DNA of 64,000 bases. Source: JACKAQ01 sp965227145. Lineage in GTDB: Bacteria > Calditrichota > Calditrichia > RBG-13-44-9 > J075. Shown piece after piece: positions 26,045-34,700 of the stretch (within the stretch, counting starts at the first letter, position 1; every line of letters begins with the position of its first letter). The position numbers and the translations under genes are program-made. The stretch is from positions 1,488,001 through 1,552,000 of the forward strand of contig OZ245730.1 in the NCBI GenBank assembly GCA_965227145.1, read 5' to 3'. The notes under the pieces are model-generated. The model was not told where the DNA came from. It made no database searches and was given only the letters and a program-made list of their open reading frames with translations.

Positions 26045-26899
26045 ATGATCGTAATGGTTGATCAAATGGGTGAAAAAGTAAAACCCCCAACCCAAATGGA
26101 ACCGGGGAACCAATCGACAAACTCGCAAACTGCAGCGAATGAGCGGATTTCAATTGAGACAAAAGACCTCGATTTTTATTATAATCCAACCGCGCATTCG
26201 TTGAAAAACATCAACATGAAGATTCCTTACAAAAAGGTGACGGCGTTTATCGGGCCGTCCGGTTGCGGGAAATCGACATTGTTGCGCTGTTTCAATCGAA
26301 TGAACGACCTGATTCCCGGCGTATATCTGGAAGGCAAAGTGCTCATCGAAGGGCAGGATATTTTTGCCAAAGGTATCCGGCTGGAAGAGTTGCGCAAACG
26401 GGTGGGCATGGTTTTCCAAAAATCAAATCCGTTCCCGATGAGCATTTGGGAAAATGTGTCGTTTGGCCCCAAAGTAAACGGAATCACCAACAAAGCCGAA
26501 CTGGATGAAATTGTCGAATCGTCGCTGACGCAGGCGGATTTGTGGAAAGAAGTAAAAGACCGGTTGACGAATTCCGCGCTGGATTTATCCGGCGGACAGC
26601 AGCAGCGGTTGTGTATCGCCCGGACGCTCGCCAACAAACCGGAGATTATTCTGATGGACGAACCGGCATCCGCACTCGATCCCATTTCTACCGGAAAAAT
26701 TGAAGAAACGATCGACGAATTAAAGAAAGATTACACAATTGTGATTGTAACGCACAACATGCAACAGGCTGCGCGGATTTCCGATTACACTGCATTTATG
26801 ATGCTCGGCGAGCTGATCGAATTCGATAAAACGAAGAAAATCTTTACGAATCCGTCCATCAAAATGACAGAAGATTACATCACCGGACGTTTCGGTTGA
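26045..26899 (+). CDS. pstB: phosphate ABC transporter ATPase PstB, 284 aa
   Basis: Energises phosphate import. Walker A is GPSGCGKST (70-78), the Q-loop is GMVFQKSNPFP, the ABC signature is LSGGQQQR near 179-186, and Walker B is ILMDEP, followed by SALDP and the H-loop IVTHNM. The N-terminus has a polar 35-residue extension before the ABC fold, unusual but not unknown. A GAAGAGAG box sits directly before the first ATG; a second ATG three codons in is possible. It lies 13 bases after pstA and phoU follows after 170 bases, giving the usual pst order. Confidence 0.97.
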   Translation: MIVMVDQMGEKVKPPTQMEPGNQSTNSQTAANERISIETKDLDFYYNPTAHSLKNINMKIPYKKVTAFIGPSGCGKSTLLRCFNRMNDLIPGVYLEGKVLIEGQDIFAKGIRLEELRKRVGMVFQKSNPFPMSIWENVSFGPKVNGITNKAELDEIVESSLTQADLWKEVKDRLTNSALDLSGGQQQRLCIARTLANKPEIILMDEPASALDPISTGKIEETIDELKKDYTIVIVTHNMQQAARISDYTAFMMLGELIEFDKTKKIFTNPSIKMTEDYITGRFG

Positions 26900-27069
26900 T
26901 CCTTTTTGGTGAAAAAATATTTAAACGATTATATTTTATCAATTTACAGCGTGCATTAAATAGCGGAATAAATGGTTGAACTGTCAAAATATTTTAAACA
27001 AATTTTGAGATAAACCATTTTTTTCGATATAAAAAGCTGTATTAAAACAAGTTTACGGGTGAAGAGAAA

Positions 27070-27732
27070 ATGAAAGAAAAATTTCAACATTTATTAGAAA
27101 ATATCAAAAAAGACCTCATTTTTTTGGCGAATGAGGTTGAGCACAGCATTCGCCAGGCAATTGTCGCGCTCGAACGCAGCGATGTTGCACTTGCGGAGCA
27201 GGTCAAAGCCCGCGATAACGAAATCGACCGGATGGAAGTGAACATCGAGGACCAGATTTTGACGTTGCTCGCCCTGCAACAACCGGTTGCCATCGATTTG
27301 CGTTTTATCGTTGGCGGATTGAAGATGAACAACGATCTCGAACGAATCGGCGATCATGCGGTGAATATTGCCAACACGGTTATCGAAATGGGCACAACGC
27401 CGTTGGTGAACGCCATCGGTGATATTTCCCAAATGAGTGAAATCGCCTGTAAAATGCTCCACGATGCGGTGAGCGCATTTGTGCATCAGGATTCGGATCT
27501 GGCGCGAAAAGTGTGCGCAATGGATAACGATGTGGATGATTTTTACGATAGGATTGTAGCGAATACCATCGCATCATTGCAAAAAGAGAATGAAAAAATC
27601 CGGGAAGGATTTGCGATTGCCCGGGTTGTGCGGTCGCTGGAAAGGGTTGGCGATTTGTCAACCAACATCAGCGAGGATGTGGTTTTTATGAAAGAAGCAA
27701 AAATTATTCGTCACAGATTTGATGTGAGCTAA
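27070..27732 (+). CDS. phoU: phosphate signalling protein PhoU, 220 aa
   Basis: Cytosolic negative regulator linking Pst activity to the PhoR kinase. Two three-helix bundles each carry the E/D-rich metal motif: NNDLERIGDHAVNIANTV in the first and VRSLERVGDLSTNISEDV in the second. Length is normal. Its stop codon overlaps the stop of the convergent peptidyl-prolyl isomerase gene (shared CTAA), so no terminator separates the two. No phoR or phoB gene is present in the window, so the signalling partners must be encoded elsewhere. Confidence 0.95.
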   Translation: MKEKFQHLLENIKKDLIFLANEVEHSIRQAIVALERSDVALAEQVKARDNEIDRMEVNIEDQILTLLALQQPVAIDLRFIVGGLKMNNDLERIGDHAVNIANTVIEMGTTPLVNAIGDISQMSEIACKMLHDAVSAFVHQDSDLARKVCAMDNDVDDFYDRIVANTIASLQKENEKIREGFAIARVVRSLERVGDLSTNISEDVVFMKEAKIIRHRFDVS

Positions 27733-29123
27733 AATTTTTGGGCAAGTCCCCGTTTTTCGCTGTTCAATTCGTTAAGCGATCGTTGAATTGCCATCGAATT
27801 AAAGCGAATGATAAACAATTTCCGAAGCTGTTTGGTGACATCATCAACAGCTTTTTTTGTTTGTTCATCTTCTAAAATTTGGCGGATTCGCGCAAATGCC
27901 GCAGGTTTTTGCATTTGTTTGAATTTGTCAAAATGCTCGCCGTAGTATCCCGCAATATCCGCATCCGTAACGTTAATTTTATCTGCGATAAACTGTTGAT
28001 AATATTGAGCTTCAACAAGGCTATCCTGTAACGATGATATTGCTGCGTCAAAATGCTCATGTTTATCCAATCCGCGCAAAATGACATCGCGATACATCAA
28101 ATCGGGCTCAATTGCCATTCGCGCCAGCGCGTGTGCATCGGCAAGCTGCAGGATGGGAAAACTTGCTTCCTGTGACATCGATTCATAAAATCGGGCCAGA
28201 TCGGCCACTGTTTTTTGCCCGGCGTCGCTGGTGATGGCGGGTTCATCCAAAAATTTCCGCAATCGCTGGGAATTCAATCTGTAATCGCCGTTTCTGTTTT
28301 CAAATGCCCGGCAAATTTCCTGTAACACTGTATCGTTATATTTTTCATTAAATTGCCGGTGGATATCCTCAAAATAACTGCTCATAAATAATGCTTTTTT
28401 TATCCCGGCGAATTGTTCACTCAGGCTGTCCCGAACGCTTTCAAATGGCGGCAATTGGCGTTCACGGGTTTCCAGCAATTTGATGATAAAATAACCGTCG
28501 GCATTTTTGACGGGTTTGGAAATTTCCCCGGCAGCCAGCTCAAATGCTGTCATTTCATAAATCGGATCGCGTTCACCGATGCCAAAAAATTCGTTTACCC
28601 GATAATTGTGTGCATAATTTTGTGCCAATTTTTCAAAATTTTCGCCGTTTTTTAGCAACTGATACAGCGAATCCGCCAGCGCCAACGATTGAACACGAAT
28701 GTGATCCACCCGCAATTCGAGCCTGTTTTTGATATAAAACGCTGTCAACTCCTCTTCTGAAATTTCGATGTTGGCGGGGAGAATCGACTGAAAAAGCACA
28801 CCGTTTTTTCCGATCAGCAAATGCCGTTTACGGTCCTGCAATATTGTTTGAACCTCGGGATTTTTTTCCAGATGTTGTTCGTATCCCGCAACCCGGAGCA
28901 GCAGATCCCCAACAAATTTTTCATTCACAAATTTTACCAGCGATTGCCGCTGAACCTCTTTTTGTGTTTTGAACTCATCTGAGTTTCGATAGGCTTTAAT
29001 TACCGCGTCCGTTGCCAAAACCTGTCCATGAACTTCCACAAAAATATCAGGACTGGTGTCTGCGCAGCCGAACACCAACACGAATGACAGCAATAATAAA
29101 TGTCGTAAGTAGTTGTAAATCAT
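27729..29123 (-). CDS. PpiC/SurA-type peptidyl-prolyl isomerase lipoprotein, 464 aa
   Basis: Probable periplasmic chaperone for outer-membrane proteins. A lipobox FGC closes a short signal peptide (residues 1-20). The N-terminal SurA-N-like helical domain (25-125) is followed by one parvulin domain at about 130-225, with VDHIRVQSLALADSL, FGIGERDPIYE and the closing DGYFIIKLLE. The C-terminal 230 residues are helical without a second parvulin copy, ending in a helical SurA-C-like segment. Active-site residues of parvulins are only partly kept, so isomerase activity is uncertain. It converges on phoU with overlapping stop codons. Confidence 0.85.
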   Translation of the reverse strand: MIYNYLRHLLLLSFVLVFGCADTSPDIFVEVHGQVLATDAVIKAYRNSDEFKTQKEVQRQSLVKFVNEKFVGDLLLRVAGYEQHLEKNPEVQTILQDRKRHLLIGKNGVLFQSILPANIEISEEELTAFYIKNRLELRVDHIRVQSLALADSLYQLLKNGENFEKLAQNYAHNYRVNEFFGIGERDPIYEMTAFELAAGEISKPVKNADGYFIIKLLETRERQLPPFESVRDSLSEQFAGIKKALFMSSYFEDIHRQFNEKYNDTVLQEICRAFENRNGDYRLNSQRLRKFLDEPAITSDAGQKTVADLARFYESMSQEASFPILQLADAHALARMAIEPDLMYRDVILRGLDKHEHFDAAISSLQDSLVEAQYYQQFIADKINVTDADIAGYYGEHFDKFKQMQKPAAFARIRQILEDEQTKKAVDDVTKQLRKLFIIRFNSMAIQRSLNELNSEKRGLAQKF

Positions 29124-29387
29124 CAGATAACGCCTTTGTTTTCCCAGCCATTGGCTCGCTTTATTTTTCGAATCGGTCTAATTATAACATCGGATCAGAT
29201 TGCCACAAACGAAATTTTTGGAAAATATTTCTCTTAAAGTTGTAAAAAACTATACCGAATAATTATAGCTCAGCCGAAATGGGTATAAATTTTTATTTCA
29301 GCTGAAATTGCGGCTTTTCTCCGTAGTAAACTCGCATTAATTGACATGAATAATTTAACAATCGAACATAACATGGAGGTTATGCTC

Positions 29388-29588
29388 ATGTATTTTTGCC
29401 GTTCAAGGAACCACGTGTGGTCAAATAAAAGTGATGCAGAAAAATGTTGTAACGGATATAAACGAATACCGGTTTTCGGGAACAGCGTTCCGGATGATGC
29501 CGATAAAATTTATGTTGACGAAAAAACGGGTGTGCGTTACGCAAGGGTGTGGGTCAAAGAGGAAGAATTAGACAAAATCTCGAACTAA
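29388..29588 (+). CDS. small hypothetical protein, 66 aa
   Basis: Short ORF with a good GGAGG box eight bases before the chosen ATG; upstream in-frame ATGs lack one. Three cysteines (C4, C20, C21) and a basic, Trp-containing N-terminus (SRNHVWSNKSD) precede an acidic C-terminal half ending in EEELDKISN. No membrane segment or signal peptide is visible, and I do not recognise a family. The composition and ribosome-binding site argue that it is translated. A cysteine-based metal site is possible but speculative. It is the only plus-strand gene between two minus-strand envelope genes. Confidence 0.55.
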   Translation: MYFCRSRNHVWSNKSDAEKCCNGYKRIPVFGNSVPDDADKIYVDEKTGVRYARVWVKEEELDKISN

Positions 29589-29622
29589 TCCGATAAAAAT
29601 CAATATATTGGCGAAATAAGAA

Positions 29623-29659
29623 CGACGCTCCGACAAATATGGAAATCGCCGGAGCATCG
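29623..29659 (-). terminator. probable terminator of the DUF2911 gene
   Basis: Ten-bp stem CGACGCTCCG/CGGAGCATCG (one G-U pair) with a 17-base loop. On the minus strand the next bases are T-rich (TTCTTATTT) but not a clean run, so efficiency is uncertain. It could also end the small plus-strand gene. Confidence 0.55.
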
Positions 29660-29676
29660 CTGAGGAGATGGCTAAA

Positions 29677-30780
29677 TTAGTTCATTTGGCTGTTGATGGC
29701 ATTCTGGATTCGGTTTTTTTGCCCGTCCGGCGCCATTGCCATCGCTTTTTGATACAATTTGATGGACTCAGAAGTATTGCCCTGCTGTTGATACGCTTCC
29801 GCAAGACTGTCGTAAACATTCCACGAATCCGGGTGTTTTTTTACATTCAATTTGAAAATTTCGATCGCTTGCTCTGTTTTATTATTGAATAAAAAGTTGT
29901 AACCCGCAGTATTCAAATCGGCTTCGATATCCGTATTTTTGGCTAATTCCAGGGTTTCTTTTTCAATATTTTTAGATTCAGCCATTTTTCCGGTTTGCTC
30001 CAGCAAAACAGATTTGATCGCAAGATTTCGCACATCGCGGTTTCTGGCAATCGAATTTTCAATCCAGACCAGTGCTTCCGCCTGATTGGTGTTGTTTTGG
30101 GCACAATAATTGGCAGCCTGCATCCACGCCTGCCAGTTGAATCCCGCCAGATTTGTCAGTTGTTCGCGATAGCTTGCCAAAACAGTCTCGTGTAAATCGA
30201 TTTCCACCGTAAACGGCACTTTCAAATCCGCCCAGTGCAAATAGCCAACGGCAGAATTTTGGGATAGATTTTCGAATCCGTAATACAACCATTCGCTGAA
30301 CGGCGCGGAAACCGGTTTGGTTTTAACCCGTGCCTGATCCTGTTTTTCATCATAAAAGAAGCTGCCCCACGATGCGTTATCTTTGTTAAAAATAATTGTC
30401 CAGTCGCCATTTTCGGCGGGGAGCATGTGTAAACCGTATGTTCCGGCAGGAATTTTCGCGCCGTTTACGGTAACATCTGTCGAAAACGCAATGGTTGTGT
30501 TTTCGTTTGCACCTGCTCGCCAGGGGAACGGTTTGTTAAAATTGAACGGCTGACCCGGCGCCATCCCATAAGGCACCAGCCCGCCCCACACTTGCCGATT
30601 ATTCACCGCAGGGCGATGATAATCGATCGTAATTTCAGTAAAACCAATTGTTTGTGAAACACTTGCGTGTGGGCTGACCCGCAGTTGAGTGAGGTTCGTT
30701 TGTGCGAAAACGGAAAACGAACCGAGCAGCATCAGCAGTGCAAGCACGCCGGCAGATCTGTTGAAACGCTGTTGCATCAT
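29677..30780 (-). CDS. DUF2911 secreted protein with C-terminal TPR, 367 aa
   Basis: A signal peptide ending near VFAQ leads to a DUF2911 domain at about 30-185, recognisable from SPHASVSQTIG, ITIDYHRPAVNNRQVWG, VPYGMAPG and IPAGTYGLHMLP. DUF2911 is common in FCB bacteria, has no assigned activity, and often stands at the N-terminus of TPR proteins. Here TPR-like helices occupy about 285-360 (NVYDSLAEAYQQQGNTSESIKLYQ has the repeat pattern). I chose the ATG that follows GGGAG by five T; four extra codons are possible upstream. Periplasmic or extracellular; function not known. Confidence 0.88.
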   Translation of the reverse strand: MMQQRFNRSAGVLALLMLLGSFSVFAQTNLTQLRVSPHASVSQTIGFTEITIDYHRPAVNNRQVWGGLVPYGMAPGQPFNFNKPFPWRAGANENTTIAFSTDVTVNGAKIPAGTYGLHMLPAENGDWTIIFNKDNASWGSFFYDEKQDQARVKTKPVSAPFSEWLYYGFENLSQNSAVGYLHWADLKVPFTVEIDLHETVLASYREQLTNLAGFNWQAWMQAANYCAQNNTNQAEALVWIENSIARNRDVRNLAIKSVLLEQTGKMAESKNIEKETLELAKNTDIEADLNTAGYNFLFNNKTEQAIEIFKLNVKKHPDSWNVYDSLAEAYQQQGNTSESIKLYQKAMAMAPDGQKNRIQNAINSQMN

Positions 30781-30957
30781 AAAAACTCCCATTTAGGTTT
30801 GATGATATTTTGATACACAGGCGGTGATATTTTCAAAATAAAATGAAGTTGTTAACCAATAATTTATCGGATAAAAACGAATCTGGTAGGCGGCTCAGAT
30901 GGGGAGTAAGACGGTATTTGGCTTTAAAAGTTTCAAAAAAAGTAAAAATTTTTCGAC

Positions 30958-30983
30958 AAAAAAGGCGGGAAAAATTCCCGCCT
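30958..30983 (-). terminator. Rho-independent terminator after the epimerase gene
   Basis: Perfect stem AGGCGGGAA/TTCCCGCCT with a three-base loop, followed on the minus strand by a six-base T run. It ends the epimerase-kinase transcription unit. Confidence 0.92.
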
Positions 30984-31010
30984 GATGTTCAAAGAAAATG
31001 CGATGCCGTA

Positions 31011-32096
31011 TTACAGCCGCTGAATGCCCAACCCGGGTTTATCGGAAATGGACATCATCCCGTCTTTGATGGTAAATCCACCGGAAACGATATCGCGGGC
31101 GAGATCGAGACTGCCGTCCAGATCCAGATATTTGGTTGCCGGGCTGGCGAACGCCGCATGCAACGCTGCGCTGATGCTCACAATACTTTCATCCATACAT
31201 CCCCACATCAGTGAAATGCCGGCAAGTCGTGCAATTTCGGCGATTTGCATTGCCGGATAAACGCCACCGCATTTCATCAATTTGATGTTGTAAATGCCGA
31301 ACGGCTGCGGTTGGGCAGCCAGTTTTAACGCATCGCCGGGGGATTGAATGCTTTCGTCCGCTGCGCAAACCGCACGAACGGCTGCGTCAACTTCTTGCAT
31401 CAGCTCCGGTTTTTCTTTGGGAACCGGTTGCTCGATCAAATCCAATCCCAAATTTTTTGTGGCGTTGTAATATTTCGTCAATTGTGCAGGGGAATATCCC
31501 TGATTGGCATCGACACGAATTTTCATTTTTTTGCCAACCAGTTCGAACAATTTGCTGGTGGTTTCGATATCCTGATCCAGATTGATCCCGATTTTCAATT
31601 TGATGATGCGGAAACCGCGTCCCAAATATTCATCCGCCTCGGCGAGCGTTTCGTAAATATTGGGTTTGATGCCGATGGTGATCGAAGTCGGGATTTCGCG
31701 GTGCGATAGCCCCAAAAATTTTGCCAACGGTAGATCGTAATGTTGCGCGAGTGCATCAAACAAAGCAATATCGATGGCTGCGCGAGCGCCGGGTGTTTTG
31801 GGCAGTTGCTCAATTTGGGTTCTGCTGATATTCACATATTCGCGGATATCTTTCCCCAACAGCAAAGTTTCGGCGTGTTGCTGAAGCGCATTTCGGCACA
31901 TTTCAAACGATTCGCCGGTAACATATGGTCCCGGCGATGCCGCCCCGATTCCGGTGATGCCGGCACCGGTTTCGATCTGCACAAATGCGTTCTCAACAGC
32001 ATCGACCGTTTTGTATGCGATGGTGTATGGTCGGGTGAGTTGCAAATCTTCGACCCAGGTTTTTACAGATTTGATTTGATATTTCTCGTTGCTCAT
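31011..32096 (-). CDS. dipeptide (L-Ala-D/L-Glu) epimerase, enolase superfamily, 361 aa
   Basis: Probably epimerises L-Ala-D-Glu released from murein peptides to L-Ala-L-Glu for recycling. The enolase-superfamily residues are intact: KLK (K166/K168), the metal ligands D196 in RVDANQG, E222 in LIEQP and D247 in CAADES, and the second catalytic lysine in NIKLMKCGG (about 272). The subgroup motif CGG and the short length fit the YkfB/YcjG dipeptide epimerases rather than o-succinylbenzoate synthase or muconate enzymes. Dipeptide specificity varies in the family, so the substrate is inferred. It follows the sugar kinase gene after 30 bases on the same strand; the pair makes sense as muropeptide recycling. 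Confidence 0.9.
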   Translation of the reverse strand: MSNEKYQIKSVKTWVEDLQLTRPYTIAYKTVDAVENAFVQIETGAGITGIGAASPGPYVTGESFEMCRNALQQHAETLLLGKDIREYVNISRTQIEQLPKTPGARAAIDIALFDALAQHYDLPLAKFLGLSHREIPTSITIGIKPNIYETLAEADEYLGRGFRIIKLKIGINLDQDIETTSKLFELVGKKMKIRVDANQGYSPAQLTKYYNATKNLGLDLIEQPVPKEKPELMQEVDAAVRAVCAADESIQSPGDALKLAAQPQPFGIYNIKLMKCGGVYPAMQIAEIARLAGISLMWGCMDESIVSISAALHAAFASPATKYLDLDGSLDLARDIVSGGFTIKDGMMSISDKPGLGIQRL

Positions 32097-32126
32097 GGAT
32101 TCCTCTAAAGCGTAAAATATGGTTGT

Positions 32127-33101
32127 TTATTCAAATGTCGCTTGCGATAATTTTGTGATCAGTCCGGGTGGTGGGTGCATTCCGGCGTCGAGCATTGCGC
32201 TGCGGGCGGCAGCGGCTGCGGGTGGCATACTTTCTTCGATGATTTGAACCGGCAACGCCGCTTTACGGAGCAATTTTTTAAACCGTTGGCTGACAATCGA
32301 GCCGTCCGACAACACGCTGCCGGCCAAAGCCATCGGATATTCGGACATTTTTGGGAGATGCTCGGTGGCATGCTTGAACAGCGCCAGCAGCGATTTTGCC
32401 GCGCCGTCCACAATCGATTTGGCATCCGCTTCGCCGGATTCTGCCAAATCGCAAACCAGCTTAGCGCACGAAGCGACCACATTTGGCGGATTTGCGGCTG
32501 TGTAAATGATGCTCACCAATTCTTCCGGTTGCTGTAAGTTGTAAAATTCCAATAGTTTGCGTGTCAATTCGCTGATGGCGTTTCCATCTTCCGCATCGCG
32601 GATGGATTTGCGGATTGCCCGGTTGCCGATGTCAAATCCACTGCCTTCGTCGCCGAGCAAATAACCGCGCCCGCCGATTTGTTTGAACGCGCCATCGCTG
32701 CCACGGACGAGACAGATCGAGCCGGTTCCCGCAGACAGCAAAATACCGGACGTATTGCCGAGCGTTGCGTGATACAAAATTTCCGCATCCGTCAAAATCG
32801 AAAATTGGCGAACCCCGGCGGTGCTGATAATTTGGCGCACGTTTTCCCGTTCTTTGGTTCTGCCTGCACCGGCGAACGCAAAAACAGCATTGCCGATCGA
32901 TTCGCGGGGAATTTCTTTCAACAAAATATCAAGAATCGATTCAATAATAGCGGCGACCGCTTCCGTTTTCAGCACGGCGACATTGCACGCACCTGTCCGG
33001 CATGTCCGGAAAATCGATCCGTCCGCGTTCGTCAAAACGGCAGTTGTTTTGGTGCCGCCGCCGTCCGCTCCGATAAATACTGGCAGTAAGTTTTTTGTCA
33101 T
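32127..33101 (-). CDS. BadF/N-acetylglucosamine kinase-type sugar kinase, 324 aa
   Basis: ASKHA-fold kinase of the BadF/BadG/BcrA/NAGK group, probably phosphorylating GlcNAc, MurNAc or glucosamine. The phosphate-1 loop GADGGGTKT is at about 11-19, the second phosphate loop SAGTGSICLVRG is near 117-128, and GRGYLLGDEGSGFDIG at about 137-152 is typical of the sugar kinase members and excludes the 2-hydroxyacyl-CoA dehydratase activators. I place the start at the ATG just before NLLPVFIGADGG; the frame runs 49 codons further but reads as non-coding. It sits next to the dipeptide epimerase and opposite the NamZ gene, which would supply free MurNAc. Confidence 0.88.
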   Translation of the reverse strand: MTKNLLPVFIGADGGGTKTTAVLTNADGSIFRTCRTGACNVAVLKTEAVAAIIESILDILLKEIPRESIGNAVFAFAGAGRTKERENVRQIISTAGVRQFSILTDAEILYHATLGNTSGILLSAGTGSICLVRGSDGAFKQIGGRGYLLGDEGSGFDIGNRAIRKSIRDAEDGNAISELTRKLLEFYNLQQPEELVSIIYTAANPPNVVASCAKLVCDLAESGEADAKSIVDGAAKSLLALFKHATEHLPKMSEYPMALAGSVLSDGSIVSQRFKKLLRKAALPVQIIEESMPPAAAAARSAMLDAGMHPPPGLITKLSQATFE

Positions 33102-33394
33102 CTGATTCCAATCGTACCAATAAATGCAGCATATAAAATGCGCAAAAACAGCTTGTGTTTTCCACCTGTAAATTAGCAAATATTGGTTGTAAAACGAATG
33201 GAAATCGCTTTTTGCGCGATAGACACACCGAATTGAACAGTTTGGCACAGAAATCAGTTAATTAGCATTTTATTTTTCAATGCAACATTTTTAATTTCGG
33301 ATAGCGATAAAAATCATGAAATAAAGGCACGTATCAGCCTTTTGACGGAATTTTTGCCGTATTTTCAGAAACACTATCAACGGAAGGAAAGAAC

Positions 33395-34645
33395 ATGTTG
33401 CGATTTTGTTGGATTTCCGTTTTCGCATTGTTGCTGATTTTTGGTTGCGAAAAACAGCAACCGGCGGCAACCCAAACTGTGCAAACCGGACTCGATCGGG
33501 TTGGGGAATTTACCGAGCTGTTTGCCGGAAAGCGCGTTGGCATCGTCACCAATCACACCGCATACGATGCAAATAATGCGTATATCTTCGATATTATCAA
33601 TAACTTACCGGATGTAACCGTAACCGCGATGTTCGGTCCGGAACACGGCATCCGCGGACAAGCGGAGGACGGTGCGCCAATTTACACCAAATCCGATCCC
33701 CTCAACGATGTCCCCATTTACAGCCTTTACGGACAAACCCGCAAACCCACCGCAGAAATGATGGAAAATGTGGACGTGCTCGTTTTTGATATTCAGGATA
33801 TCGGCGCGCGATATTACACCTACATCTACACAATGGCGTACGCGATGGAAGCCGCCGCAGAATTTGGAAAACCGTTTGTGGTGCTCGATCGCCCCAATCC
33901 GATCACCGGTTCATTGGTGGAAGGCAATATTCTGGATACAGCGTTTGCCACATTTGTCGGGCGATTCCCGATGCCCGTTCGCCACGGCATGACGGTTGGC
34001 GAATTGGCAAAAATGTTTAACGGCGAAGGCTGGCTGGGCGATGGGCTGTATGCGGATTTGACCATTATTCCCATGAAAAACTGGAAACGAAACATGTGGT
34101 TCGATGAAACGGGGCAGCGGTTTATCAAGCCATCCCCGAATATGCCATCGCTGTTGGCGGAAACCACTTATCCCGGGACCTGTTTGATCGAAGGCACCAA
34201 TTTTTCCGAAGGACGCGGCACGCCCACGCCGTTTGAGCACATCGGCGCACCGTGGGTGAACGGAAAGGAATTGGCTGACAAGTTGAATGCACTCAAATTA
34301 CGCGGCGTAACTTTCGTAGATACAACATTTACGCCGATCCCAATTCCCGGCGCTGCAACCAATCCCAAATTGAGGGATCGCGAATGCGGCGCGGTTCGGT
34401 TGAACGTGACCGACCGGAACGCGTTTCAGCCGTACCGAACGGGGGTTCACATAATCAACGCCATTTACCAGCTTTATTCGGATAGCCTGGAATTTCGTGT
34501 GGCGCATTTTGACCGGCTCTGCGGCACCGACAACATCCGGCTGGCCATCCAAAATGGCGAGGATATGAATAAACTGATCGATAGCTGGCAGGATGATCTG
34601 GAAAATTTTCTGGTAGTTCGCCAAAAATATTTGATTTATGAATGA
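33395..34645 (+). CDS. namZ: NamZ-type exo-beta-N-acetylmuramidase lipoprotein (DUF1343), 416 aa
   Basis: DUF1343 proteins include NamZ, an exo-lytic N-acetylmuramidase of GH171 that releases MurNAc from peptidoglycan fragments. A lipobox IFGC at about residue 17 anchors it. The family landmarks are all present: GKRVGIVTNHTAYD near 48-61, FGPEHGIRGQAEDG (about 89-102), PIYSLYGQTRKPT, FDIQDIGARYYTYIYTM and the later EGTNFSEGRGTPTPFEHIGAPW. The glutamates of PEH and FSEG are candidate active-site residues. Divergent from the sugar kinase gene, with a 290-bp shared intergenic region; the two activities would be consecutive steps. Confidence 0.9.
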   Translation: MLRFCWISVFALLLIFGCEKQQPAATQTVQTGLDRVGEFTELFAGKRVGIVTNHTAYDANNAYIFDIINNLPDVTVTAMFGPEHGIRGQAEDGAPIYTKSDPLNDVPIYSLYGQTRKPTAEMMENVDVLVFDIQDIGARYYTYIYTMAYAMEAAAEFGKPFVVLDRPNPITGSLVEGNILDTAFATFVGRFPMPVRHGMTVGELAKMFNGEGWLGDGLYADLTIIPMKNWKRNMWFDETGQRFIKPSPNMPSLLAETTYPGTCLIEGTNFSEGRGTPTPFEHIGAPWVNGKELADKLNALKLRGVTFVDTTFTPIPIPGAATNPKLRDRECGAVRLNVTDRNAFQPYRTGVHIINAIYQLYSDSLEFRVAHFDRLCGTDNIRLAIQNGEDMNKLIDSWQDDLENFLVVRQKYLIYE

Positions 34646-34700
34646 TGTCATTCAAAAATCATCGGACCCTGAGTCCCGCAGGGCGGGAAAGGGTCGGAAA

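Noticed and set aside
34660..34700. hairpin between namZ and M1 genes (GACCC/GGGTC with internal CCCGC/GCGGG)
   Set aside because: Stem is interrupted and there is no T run on either strand, so it is not a convincing terminator; could be a degenerate repeat.
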